51,612 nucleotides of DNA from CAZMSD01 sp964568855 (GTDB lineage Bacteria > CAIWAD01). Location: assembly GCA_964568855.1 (NCBI GenBank), contig CAZMSD010000028.1, forward strand, positions 1-51,612. Reading direction: 5' to 3'. Positions 24,159 through 31,801 of the stretch are shown here, piece after piece (position 1 is the first letter of the stretch; the number at the start of each line of letters is the position of its first letter). Below the pieces are notes generated by a model, which was given only the letters and a program-made list of their open reading frames with translations, was not told the origin of the DNA and did no database searches. The translations under genes and the position numbers were made by a program.

Positions 24159-25901
24159 ATGAAGGTTGCTCAGAAGAGCGAGGCGACAAGCATTGTCGAC
24201 GCGGTCGTCGAGCTCCTGGAAAGCAAGAATATCGACCGCCGCGACTTCCAGGAAGTCGTCGAGTCGGCGTTCATCTCGGTGCTCAAGAAGAGATTCGATT
24301 CCGAAGAGTGTTTCTACGTCACCTTCAACATGGACAAGGGCGACATCGAGATCTACCGCGAGTGGCAGGTGGTGGCCGACGGGGAAGTGGAGAACGAACA
24401 CCTCGAGATGGAGCTGTCCTCGGCGCAGAAGCACGATTCCGAGGTCGAGGTGGGCGACGAGTTCGTCGAGATCATCGACTACCGAAAGTTCGGGCGGCGG
24501 ACGATCACCAATCTCAAGCAGGCCTTGATGCACAAGATCCGCGAGATCGAGAAGAACGCGATCTACGAGGAATACAAGGACCGGGTGGGCGAGATCATCC
24601 ACGCCGAGGTGCACCAGGTGGATCGCGGACGCGGCGTGATCCTCAACATCGACCGCACCGAGTTCCGCATGCCGCCCGTGGAGCAGGTCCGATCCGAGAA
24701 GTATTACCGCGGATCCTCGCTGCGGGTGCTGATCAAGGACGTCCGGCGGGAGAGCAACCGCGACCCCGAGATCATCGTCACCCGCGCCGATCCGGCCTTC
24801 ATCAGGCGCCTGTTCGAGGTGGAAGTGCCCGAGATCGCCGAGGGGATCATCCAGATCCGGCGGATCGCGCGGGTCGCTGGCCGCAGAACGAAGATCGCCG
24901 TGGAATCCAACGATCCCCGCATCGATCCCGTGGGTTCCTGCGTGGGCATGAAGGGCGTGCGCATCCAGGCCATCGTGCGCGAGCTGGACAACGAGAAGAT
25001 CGACATCATCAATTTCTCGAGCGACCCGGAGACCTTCATCAAGAAGGCCATGAGTCCCAACAAGCCGCTCCAGGTCAGAATCGTCGAGACCGGCAGGGCC
25101 CTGGTCGTGCTGAGCGACGAGGAATACACCAAGATGGTGGAGCGCCAGAAGCGCCGCTGGGAGGCCCGCGCCGAGCCCGAGGATGAGTTCGATTTCGATC
25201 CCGTGGACGACATGGTCTTCCGCCTGGCCAGCGAGATCAGCGGCTACGAGCTCGAGCTGGTCAACGAGACGGACCACCTGGCGATCCAGCTGCACGAGCA
25301 GGAGATCGAGGAAGAGCTGCGGATCACGGAGGTGGTGGGCGTCAGCGAGGAAGTTACCGCCGCACTGATCGATGCCGGGATCTACCTGGCAGAGAAGGTG
25401 CTCGACGAGCCTCTGCAGAAGCTCCAGGAGAAGACGGGGCTTGATGAAGACGCCCTGCGCCACGTGAGACGCTGCGTGTCGACCTACTTCCAGGACTTCA
25501 AGATCGTCGACGTGGTGGACCTGCCCAAAGCCTACAAGGACGCCCTGATCTCGGGCGGATTCAACCAGGTGGACGAGTTTCTGAGCGCCCAGAGCGAGCT
25601 GGCTGCCGAGCAAACGGGACTGGCCGAGGAGGACCTCGACGAGGTGATGCGGATTCTCGGAGATTTCGACAGCCAGGGAATCGAAGAAGAGGCAGCGGAA
25701 GAGGCTGTGGAGGAAGCAGAGGCTGAGGCAACCGAGGAAGCAGCGGAAGAAGCTGTGGAGGAAGCAGAGGCTGAAGCAACCGAGGAAACAGCGGAAGAAG
25801 CAGCGGCAGAGGAAGGAGCAGAGGGAAGCCCTGAAGCTGAAGCGGAGGCAGAAGCTGAGGGAGAAGCCGAGGCGGAAGCGGAAACGGACGAGGAAGTGTA
25901 A
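24159..25901 (+). CDS. nusA: Transcription termination/antitermination factor NusA
   Basis: 580 residues. RNA-polymerase-binding N-terminal domain (to about 130), S1 domain (about 135-200, GEIIHAEVHQVDRGRGVILNI), KH1 and KH2 (DPVGSCVGMKGVRIQAIV; KPLQVRIVETGRALVVLSDEE), then acidic and helix-hairpin-helix-like repeats. The final 75 residues are an almost pure Glu/Ala tail with a 48-base tandem DNA repeat. ATG 24159 follows AAGGAGAG (24143-24150); the longer frame from 23988 is a shadow of rimP. Stop context GTGTAACAC. Confidence 0.94.
   Translation: MKVAQKSEATSIVDAVVELLESKNIDRRDFQEVVESAFISVLKKRFDSEECFYVTFNMDKGDIEIYREWQVVADGEVENEHLEMELSSAQKHDSEVEVGDEFVEIIDYRKFGRRTITNLKQALMHKIREIEKNAIYEEYKDRVGEIIHAEVHQVDRGRGVILNIDRTEFRMPPVEQVRSEKYYRGSSLRVLIKDVRRESNRDPEIIVTRADPAFIRRLFEVEVPEIAEGIIQIRRIARVAGRRTKIAVESNDPRIDPVGSCVGMKGVRIQAIVRELDNEKIDIINFSSDPETFIKKAMSPNKPLQVRIVETGRALVVLSDEEYTKMVERQKRRWEARAEPEDEFDFDPVDDMVFRLASEISGYELELVNETDHLAIQLHEQEIEEELRITEVVGVSEEVTAALIDAGIYLAEKVLDEPLQKLQEKTGLDEDALRHVRRCVSTYFQDFKIVDVVDLPKAYKDALISGGFNQVDEFLSAQSELAAEQTGLAEEDLDEVMRILGDFDSQGIEEEAAEEAVEEAEAEATEEAAEEAVEEAEAEATEETAEEAAAEEGAEGSPEAEAEAEAEGEAEAEAETDEEV
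25689..25784 (+). repeat. 48-bp tandem repeat in the NusA acidic tail
   Basis: Two 48-base units (25689-25736 and 25737-25784) encode EAAEEAVEEAEAEATE twice with only a few third-position differences. Recent duplication in low-complexity coding sequence. Confidence 0.85.
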
Positions 25902-25963
25902 CACGTCCTGGCGCCCGGGATTCCACGGCGCCGGGGTGTAACAAGATGTGCACCGGAGCGAAG

Positions 25964-26320
25964 ATGCTGCCTACCATGCGCGGCGACGGACAGCTGGAGA
26001 ACCTGTTGGGATTCGCCCGCCGCAAGGGCGCGCTGCTGTTGGGTTTCGACGCCGTAAGGCGTAAAGCGGAACGCCGCGCGCCGATGCGGGTTTTCGCCCA
26101 TCCGGAACTGGCGGCCCGCACCCTGCGCGACATCGAGCGCTTCGCCGATGCGCGCAGTGGCGTACAGGCGGCCGTGCTGGCGGATTTCGAGCAGCGGACG
26201 AGCTTCCTACGCAAGCGCGCCGTGAAGGTCGTAGCCGTCGCGGACCCGGCCTTCCGCCGGGGACTCGACCGCTATTTTCCGAAGACAAGCAGGGGAGAGC
26301 AGGGTGGCTGCCAAGAATAA
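25964..26320 (+). CDS. Probable L7Ae-family ribosomal-type protein (YlxQ-like)
   Basis: 118 residues in the place between nusA and infB where YlxQ or YlxR proteins occur. ENLLGFARRKGALLLGFDAV resembles the start of L7Ae-like proteins (LLGLARRAGK...G...V), and RKRAVKVVAVADPAFRRGL fits their last strand and helix. The middle lacks some typical residues (YRAPMRVFAHP region diverges), so it may be degenerate. GGAG at 25955-25958 supports ATG 25964 over ATG 25946. It overlaps infB by 17 bases. Confidence 0.6.
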   Translation: MLPTMRGDGQLENLLGFARRKGALLLGFDAVRRKAERRAPMRVFAHPELAARTLRDIERFADARSGVQAAVLADFEQRTSFLRKRAVKVVAVADPAFRRGLDRYFPKTSRGEQGGCQE

Positions 26321-29060
26321 GAAGCACAAACTGATCCATCTCGCCAAGGAGCTCAAGCTCACGGTATCCCACGTCTCGGACTACCTCGAGCAGGAAGGCT
26401 TCGAACCGCCCTCCACTCCCAACGCCGCCATCTCGGAGGAGATGTACTGCACGGTGCTCGAGAAGTACGCTCCCGAGCTGTTCGAGAGTTACCGCACTTC
26501 CTTCGAGACCGTCGATGAGGTGAGCGGGGTCGACGCGGATTCCATCCGCCGCGAGGAAGTGGAGTCCATTCTGCGGGCCGGGGGCGAGGAGGAAGAGGAG
26601 AAGTTCACCACCAGCGCCATGGATCGCCTGCGCGATCTGAAGGTCATCGCTGCCGGGGAAACCGGCGCCGAAAGGGATCAAGCCGAGATCCTCGAGGTTC
26701 GACCGCCGGATGGCGCGGAGGTGCCGGTCGAGGAAACCGCTGAGCCGGCGGATGCCTCCCCCGGCGATCCCGCGGAGGGTGCGCTTGCGGACGGCGCGGC
26801 GCCTGACGAGGCTGCCGTGGAAGCCGACGAGGAGGCTGTCGGGACCACGACCACCGGCCGCGAGCTCGTGGCACACGAGGACCGCGAGAGCGAGAAGATC
26901 GATCTGCCGGTGTTCAAGCCCGGCAAGGTGCTGGGCGTGGAGAAGGACCCCGAGCCCGAATCGCGGCCCCGGGGGCGGAAGAAGGCCCTCGCGGAGGAAT
27001 CCGCGGAGGGACAGCGCGACCCTGCCGCATCGGCCATGGCCAGCGAGGAGAAGAAGGGCCGGCGCCGTTCGGCCAAGCGCACCAAGTCCGAGGAACAGCA
27101 CCTGCAGCGGCTCGAGCGGCAGCGCGAGGAGCGGGCAGTCAGCGCCGGACGGCGGCGCAAGAAGAGTCGCAAGATCAAGATCAGCGAGGACGAAATCCGT
27201 GCGGCCGTGCGCGAGACCACCCGCGCCATGGAGGGGCGCAAGAAACGCAAGCATCGCAAGGTGCGGGGCGTGGGCGAAGTGAACGAGGAGACCAACGTCC
27301 TGCGGGTCACCGAGTTCATCACCACCAACGAGCTGGCCGAGCTGCTCGATACTCCGGTGGCGGAGTTGATCAAGAAGGCCTTCCTGATGGGCACCATGAT
27401 CACAATCAACCAGCGCCTGGAGCGGGAGCTGATCGAGCTGATCTGCGACGACTACGACTACGAGGTGGCTTTCCTCAGCGAGTTCGAGGAAGAAGAGGAA
27501 GTGGTCGAGGAAGAGGACCAGGCGCTGCAGGAACCGCGCTCCCCGGTGGTCGCCGTGATGGGACACGTGGATCACGGGAAGACCTCGCTGCTCGACTACA
27601 TTCGCGAGTCGAGCGTCGTAAAGGGCGAGGCGGGAGGCATCACGCAGCATATCGGCGCCTACGAAGTGATGTACAACGAGCAGAAGATCACCTTCCTCGA
27701 TACTCCGGGGCACCATTCCTTCACCGCCATGCGCGCGCGGGGCGCCCAGGCCACGGACCTGGTGGTGCTGGTGGTGGCGGCGGACGACCGGGTGCAGGAG
27801 CAGACCAAGGAAGCCATCGACCACGCCAAGGCCGCCAAGGTTCCGATCATCGTGGCGGTCAACAAGATCGACAAGCCCAATTCCGACGCCCAGCAGATCC
27901 GCAAGGAGCTGGCCGAGTACAATATCCTCGTGGAGGACTGGGGCGGCGAGTACCAGTGCGTCGACATCTCCGCCAAGACGGGCGAGAACATCGACAAACT
28001 GCTGGAGGAGATCCTGGTTCGCGCCGAAGTGCTCGAACTGCAGGCCGTCGCCGAGGGACAGGCACGGGCCGTGGTGATCGAATCCAAGCTGGACAAGGGC
28101 CGGGGCGCGGTCACCACCGTGCTGGTCCAGCGGGGCACCCTGCTCAAAGGGGATGCGGTGGTGGCCGGAACCGCCATCGGCCGGGTGCGGCTGATGCTCG
28201 ACGAGCGCGGCCGGGAGCGCGGGCAGGCGCCTCCCTCGACTCCCGTGCAGCTGCTAGGCCTGGACAGCGTGCCCCAGGCAGGTGATACACTTGTCGTCTA
28301 TACGACCGAGCGCGAGGCCCGTGGAGTGGCGCTCAAGCGCCGGCAGATCCAGCGGGAACAGAGCCAGCAGCGGATTTCGAGTTTCACCTCGCTGGCCGAT
28401 CTATCGAACCAGATCGCCAAGGGCGAGATCCGGGAACTGCCCGTAATCATCAAGGGCGACGTGGACGGATCCATCGGCGCCATCGCGGACGAGCTGATGA
28501 AGATGCAGACCAGCGAAGTGCGCGTCAACGTGATCCAGCGCAGCGTCGGCAACATCACCGAGAACGACGTGCTCCTGGCCAAGGCCTCGGGATCGGTGAT
28601 TATCGGCTTCCACGTGAATCTCACTCCCAACGCGCGCGAACTGGCCCAGCGCGAACGCGTGGACGTACGCCTCTACCGCGTGATCTACGAGGTGGTCGAG
28701 GAGATCCACGCCGCTCTCGAAGGTCTGCTGCGACCCGACGTGGAGGAGGAAATCGTCGGCACGGCGGAGGTGCGGCAGGTCTTCCGCATCGCCAAGAAGG
28801 CCATCGCCGGCTGCATGGTGGTCAACGGCAAGATCGAGCGCACCCGCACGGCCCGCGTGATACGCGAGAACAGCGTGATCCACGACGGCGAGGTAGTGGG
28901 CCTGAAGCGCTTCAAGGAGGACGTCAAGGAGGTCCAGCAGGGTTTCGAGTGCGGCATCCAGCTGAGTGGATACAACGACCTGCAGGAAGGCGACATGATC
29001 CAGGTCTACACGATGAAGGAGGTCCTGCGTCGCCTGGACCTGAGCGCCGGGGACGCCTGA
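26304..29060 (+). CDS. infB: Translation initiation factor IF-2
   Basis: 918 residues; GTPase that places fMet-tRNA on the 30S subunit. IF2_N motif (IHLAKELKLTVSHVSDYLEQEG), then a long acidic, then basic, disordered linker to about residue 330, a second IF2_N-like domain (TEFITTNELAELLDTPV), G domain with GHVDHGKTSLLDYI, DTPGHHSF and NKIDKP, and C-terminal domains II-IV (VIIKGDVDGSIGAIADEL). GTG start 26304 preceded by GGGGAGAG. rbfA starts 3 bases after the stop. Confidence 0.96.
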   Translation: MAAKNKKHKLIHLAKELKLTVSHVSDYLEQEGFEPPSTPNAAISEEMYCTVLEKYAPELFESYRTSFETVDEVSGVDADSIRREEVESILRAGGEEEEEKFTTSAMDRLRDLKVIAAGETGAERDQAEILEVRPPDGAEVPVEETAEPADASPGDPAEGALADGAAPDEAAVEADEEAVGTTTTGRELVAHEDRESEKIDLPVFKPGKVLGVEKDPEPESRPRGRKKALAEESAEGQRDPAASAMASEEKKGRRRSAKRTKSEEQHLQRLERQREERAVSAGRRRKKSRKIKISEDEIRAAVRETTRAMEGRKKRKHRKVRGVGEVNEETNVLRVTEFITTNELAELLDTPVAELIKKAFLMGTMITINQRLERELIELICDDYDYEVAFLSEFEEEEEVVEEEDQALQEPRSPVVAVMGHVDHGKTSLLDYIRESSVVKGEAGGITQHIGAYEVMYNEQKITFLDTPGHHSFTAMRARGAQATDLVVLVVAADDRVQEQTKEAIDHAKAAKVPIIVAVNKIDKPNSDAQQIRKELAEYNILVEDWGGEYQCVDISAKTGENIDKLLEEILVRAEVLELQAVAEGQARAVVIESKLDKGRGAVTTVLVQRGTLLKGDAVVAGTAIGRVRLMLDERGRERGQAPPSTPVQLLGLDSVPQAGDTLVVYTTEREARGVALKRRQIQREQSQQRISSFTSLADLSNQIAKGEIRELPVIIKGDVDGSIGAIADELMKMQTSEVRVNVIQRSVGNITENDVLLAKASGSVIIGFHVNLTPNARELAQRERVDVRLYRVIYEVVEEIHAALEGLLRPDVEEEIVGTAEVRQVFRIAKKAIAGCMVVNGKIERTRTARVIRENSVIHDGEVVGLKRFKEDVKEVQQGFECGIQLSGYNDLQEGDMIQVYTMKEVLRRLDLSAGDA

Positions 29061-29063
29061 TCG

Positions 29064-29462
29064 GTGGCCAGCGAGAAACGCATCCAGCGGGTCGCCGAGC
29101 AGATCCGCAAGGAGCTGGGCGCTATCCTGCTCCACGGCCGTGACGGCGCCTTCTCCGGTGTGACGGTCACGGAAGTGCGTCTCACGCGGGACCTCTCGCT
29201 CGCTCGCGTCTTCGTGAGCGTGATGGACGAATCCCCGGCGCGGGAGGATCGCCTGAAAGCGCTGCATCACGCGAACAAGGACATCCGCCGGGAGCTGGCG
29301 CACAAGCTGCGGATCCGCGCCGTGCCCCAGATCCGCTTCCTGCTGGACGAGAGCCTCGATCATGCGGAGAGCATCGAGCGCCTGCTGGGCGAGATCCGCG
29401 CCGAACGGGGCGAGGAACCCGGGATCGACGATGGGCCGGGTCCGGAGTCCCGCCTTGATTGA
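29064..29462 (+). CDS. rbfA: 30S ribosome-binding factor RbfA
   Basis: 132 residues, KH-type fold; matures the 16S rRNA 5' end. KRIQRVAEQIRKELGAILL at the N-terminus, VTVTEVRLTRDLSLARVFVSV, then LAHKLRIRAVPQIRFLLDESLDHAESIERLL. GTG start at 29064. The 3' tail (GEEPGIDDGPGPESR) is low complexity. Standard position between infB and truB. Confidence 0.93.
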   Translation: MASEKRIQRVAEQIRKELGAILLHGRDGAFSGVTVTEVRLTRDLSLARVFVSVMDESPAREDRLKALHHANKDIRRELAHKLRIRAVPQIRFLLDESLDHAESIERLLGEIRAERGEEPGIDDGPGPESRLD

Positions 29463-29538
29463 GCTCGCCGGGTCCGGGTCCGGCGGGGCGCCGGGAGGGC
29501 AGGTTCCACGGAACTCCGGCGCGAGGGACATCTCCGAA

Positions 29539-30336
29539 ATGGACCCCGGCCGCGACCTGCCTCCGGAAATCCTGTTCATCGACCGGCGCAACGCCTCGCG
29601 CCTGGAGGACGCCGACTTCGCCGCGGGAACGGTGCTCAATATTGACAAGCCGACGGGACGCACTTCCTTCTGGGTAGTGCGACGGGTCCGGCGTCTCGCG
29701 GGAGTGCGCAAGGTGGGCCACGCCGGAACGCTGGATCCCCTGGCCACCGGCGTCCTGCTGGTGCTCACCGGCCGGGCCACCAAGTTCCAGGATCGCCTGA
29801 TGGCGAGCCGCAAACGCTACCTGGCCGAACTGCTTTTGGGCGCCGTGAGCGACACCCTGGACCGCAGCGGCGAGGTGCGGGTACTGCAGGGGGGCGCCTG
29901 CCCCTTCGACGACGCCCGCCTGGAGGAAGCGCTGGCGGCGCACACCGGAGAGATCGAACAGGTGCCGCCCATGTACTCGGCGCTGCGCGTGAACGGCGAG
30001 CGACTCTACCGGCGCGCTCGCCGGGGCGAGGAAGTGGCCCGAGTGCCGCGGCGCGTGCGGATCGACGGGATCGAGGTACTGGGTTTCGAGTGGCCCCGGC
30101 TGCTGCTGGACGTCCGCTGCGGAAAAGGGACCTACATCCGCAGCCTGGCTGACGACCTGGGACGGATGCTCGGCTGCGGCGCGCTGCTGCAGGAACTGCG
30201 CCGCACGGCGTCGGGCTCATTTTGCGTCGAGAACGCGCTGCCCCTCGAGCGCCTGGAGAACCCCGCGAACGAGGCCGGCGGCGCGGTGGAACCCCGCGCG
30301 GAAGGATCCGCCGACGCAGGACCTGGCGAAGAATGA
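29539..30336 (+). CDS. truB: tRNA pseudouridine-55 synthase TruB
   Basis: 265 residues. Makes pseudouridine 55 in the T loop. GTVLNIDKPTGRTSFWVVRRV, catalytic loop KVGHAGTLDPLATG (Asp in GTLDP), KRYLAELLLGAVSDTLDRSG, QVPPMYSALRVNGERLYRRARRG, and CGKGTYIRSLADDLG. ATG 29539 (MDPGRDLPPE) gives a roughly 25-residue extension before the conserved core; in-frame codons reach upstream into rbfA but look unlike protein. Cytoplasmic. Part of the infB operon; the gap to ribF carries a GTAACAC/GTATCAC pair. Confidence 0.92.
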   Translation: MDPGRDLPPEILFIDRRNASRLEDADFAAGTVLNIDKPTGRTSFWVVRRVRRLAGVRKVGHAGTLDPLATGVLLVLTGRATKFQDRLMASRKRYLAELLLGAVSDTLDRSGEVRVLQGGACPFDDARLEEALAAHTGEIEQVPPMYSALRVNGERLYRRARRGEEVARVPRRVRIDGIEVLGFEWPRLLLDVRCGKGTYIRSLADDLGRMLGCGALLQELRRTASGSFCVENALPLERLENPANEAGGAVEPRAEGSADAGPGEE

Positions 30337-30343
30337 TTCTTTT

Positions 30344-30369
30344 GTAACACGCGCGTACTTGTGTATCAC
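30344..30369. other. GTAACAC and GTATCAC elements before ribF
   Basis: GTAACAC (30344-30350) and GTATCAC (30363-30369) lie in the 41-base gap between truB and ribF, the second within 9 bases of the ribF ATG. They belong to a family of GTGWTAC words that recurs across the window. Confidence 0.4.
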
Positions 30370-30377
30370 GGAATTCC

Positions 30378-31328
30378 ATGGAAGTAGTCCGCAGCAACGT
30401 GAATCTCCTGGAGCCGGTGCGCGATACGGTGCTGACCCTGGGCACCTTCGACGGGGTGCACCTGGCGCACCGGCGCCTGCTGGACCGCGTCTGCCGGATC
30501 GCCGCGGAACGGGACCTGCTCAGTACCCTGGTCACTTTCTCGCCTCACCCGCGCCTGGTCCTGCAGGATCCGCCTCCCCGGATCGATGTGCTCAGCGACA
30601 TGGAGGAGAAGCTCGAACTGCTGCGCAGGACGCCCCTGCAGCGGGTGGTGATCGTCAACTTCACACCCGAGCTGGCCCTGATGCCGGCCGAGGCCTTCAT
30701 TCGCGAGATCCTGGCCGCCCGCGTGGGTTTCCGCTGCATGGTCATCGGGCACAACCACGCTTTCGGTCATCGACGAAGCGGCAATGCCCGAACCCTGAGC
30801 GGTCTGGCGCGACAACTGGATTTCCAGCTCGAAGTGCTGGATCCCGTGCTCGTGGAGGGCGATGCCGTCAGCTCGACCCGGATTCGCAAGGCCCTGGCGG
30901 CGGGGAATCTTGAGGGGGCGCAGCGAATGCTGGACCGGCCCTATTCCTTTACCGGACAGGTGGTCAAGGGGCGCAGCCGGGGTCATGAAATCGGCTACCC
31001 GACGGCGAACCTGCAGCTCAGAACGCCTGAAAAACTGCTGCCGCCCTCGGGAGTCTACGCCGTTCGCGTTCAGTGTCCGGAAGGGCATCGCGAGGGGATG
31101 ATGAACCTGGGCGCGCGCCCCACCTTCGACGAACAGGGCATCGTTCCCGAGGTGCACCTCTTCGACTTCGACGAGACGATCTACGGCGTGGAGCTCAAAG
31201 TTGAGATTCTGTGCTTCGTTCGCGATACTATTAAGTTTGAATCGAGCGGCCAGTTGGCCCGGCAACTGGAAAAAGACCGCAAGCGCATTCAGGGATGGCT
31301 TCGACGCGAGGTGCAGCGTCCCGGCTGA
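30378..31328 (+). CDS. ribF: Bifunctional riboflavin kinase/FAD synthetase RibF
   Basis: 316 residues. Converts riboflavin to FMN and FAD. N-terminal FAD synthetase (LGTFDGVHLAHRRLL, TFSPHPR, VIGHNHAFGHRRSG, VSSTRIRKAL) and C-terminal flavokinase (RPYSFTGQVVKGRSRGHEIG, YPTANLQL, FDFDETIYG). Complete. The rpsO gene follows after 24 bases with a small hairpin between them, as in many bacteria where ribF and rpsO are neighbours. Confidence 0.95.
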   Translation: MEVVRSNVNLLEPVRDTVLTLGTFDGVHLAHRRLLDRVCRIAAERDLLSTLVTFSPHPRLVLQDPPPRIDVLSDMEEKLELLRRTPLQRVVIVNFTPELALMPAEAFIREILAARVGFRCMVIGHNHAFGHRRSGNARTLSGLARQLDFQLEVLDPVLVEGDAVSSTRIRKALAAGNLEGAQRMLDRPYSFTGQVVKGRSRGHEIGYPTANLQLRTPEKLLPPSGVYAVRVQCPEGHREGMMNLGARPTFDEQGIVPEVHLFDFDETIYGVELKVEILCFVRDTIKFESSGQLARQLEKDRKRIQGWLRREVQRPG

Positions 31329-31329
31329 C

Positions 31330-31344
31330 CCTGGACGAACCAGG
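31330..31344 (+). promoter_or_regulatory. Hairpin partly covering the rpsO ribosome binding site
   Basis: CCTGG (31330-31334), loop ACGAA, CCAGG (31340-31344). The 3' strand shares bases with the Shine-Dalgarno AGGAGG (31342-31347). S15 represses its own mRNA through varied leader structures in different bacteria, so this could be its site; a five-pair stem is weak evidence. Confidence 0.35.
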
Positions 31345-31352
31345 AGGACCAC

Positions 31353-31622
31353 ATGTCCATCACCAAGGAACGCACCAGGGAGATCGTGAGCCGGTTCGGC
31401 AAGAGCGACCGGGACACTGGCGATCCCTACGTGCAGGTGGCGCTGTTGACGGAACGGATCCGCAACCTCACCGAGCACGTGAAGCTGCATAAGAAGGATC
31501 ATCATACGCGCCGCGGACTGCTGATGCTGGTGGGCCAGCGGCGACGCCTGCAGAAATACCTGCAGCGCAAGGATCTTGAAGGCTACCGCGCCTTCATCAA
31601 GGAGCTGGGACTTCGTCGCTGA
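31353..31622 (+). CDS. rpsO: 30S ribosomal protein S15
   Basis: 89 residues, the usual S15 length. SITKERTREIVSRFGKSDRDTG, VQVALLTERIRNLTEHVKLHKKDHHTRRGL, LVGQRRRLQKYLQRKD, and the final YRAFIKELGLRR. Binds 16S rRNA helices 20-22. AGGAGG 5 bases upstream of ATG 31353. It precedes pnp, the classical rpsO-pnp order. Confidence 0.98.
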   Translation: MSITKERTREIVSRFGKSDRDTGDPYVQVALLTERIRNLTEHVKLHKKDHHTRRGLLMLVGQRRRLQKYLQRKDLEGYRAFIKELGLRR

Positions 31623-31801
31623 GGCGCCGGTCCGCGCAGCTCATCCGAATTTCATTGGATTCCGGCCTGGGTCCTGGAAAGATTCAGGCACAGCGGCGGG
31701 AGGATCTTCGTCCTTCCACCGGTGTGCCTCCTTCTGGATCGGATCCGGGGCTGGTGGACGTTCACCTGGCGGCCACGCGCCGTTCAGAAACAGGAGCACA
31801 C
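31623..31801 (+). promoter_or_regulatory. pnp leader region
   Basis: 179 bases between rpsO and pnp. Contains a possible GGGAGGA/TCCTTCC hairpin with a UUCG-type loop (around 31698-31717) and weaker pairings near 31645-31665. No terminator T-run. In enterobacteria the pnp leader is an RNase III and PNPase autoregulation site; that role here is only by analogy. Confidence 0.35.

Noticed and set aside
23928..25904. Leu/Phe-rich minus-strand ORF opposite nusA
   Set aside because: Its apparent hydrophobic start is the complement of the Glu/Ala repeat tail of NusA; pure shadow.
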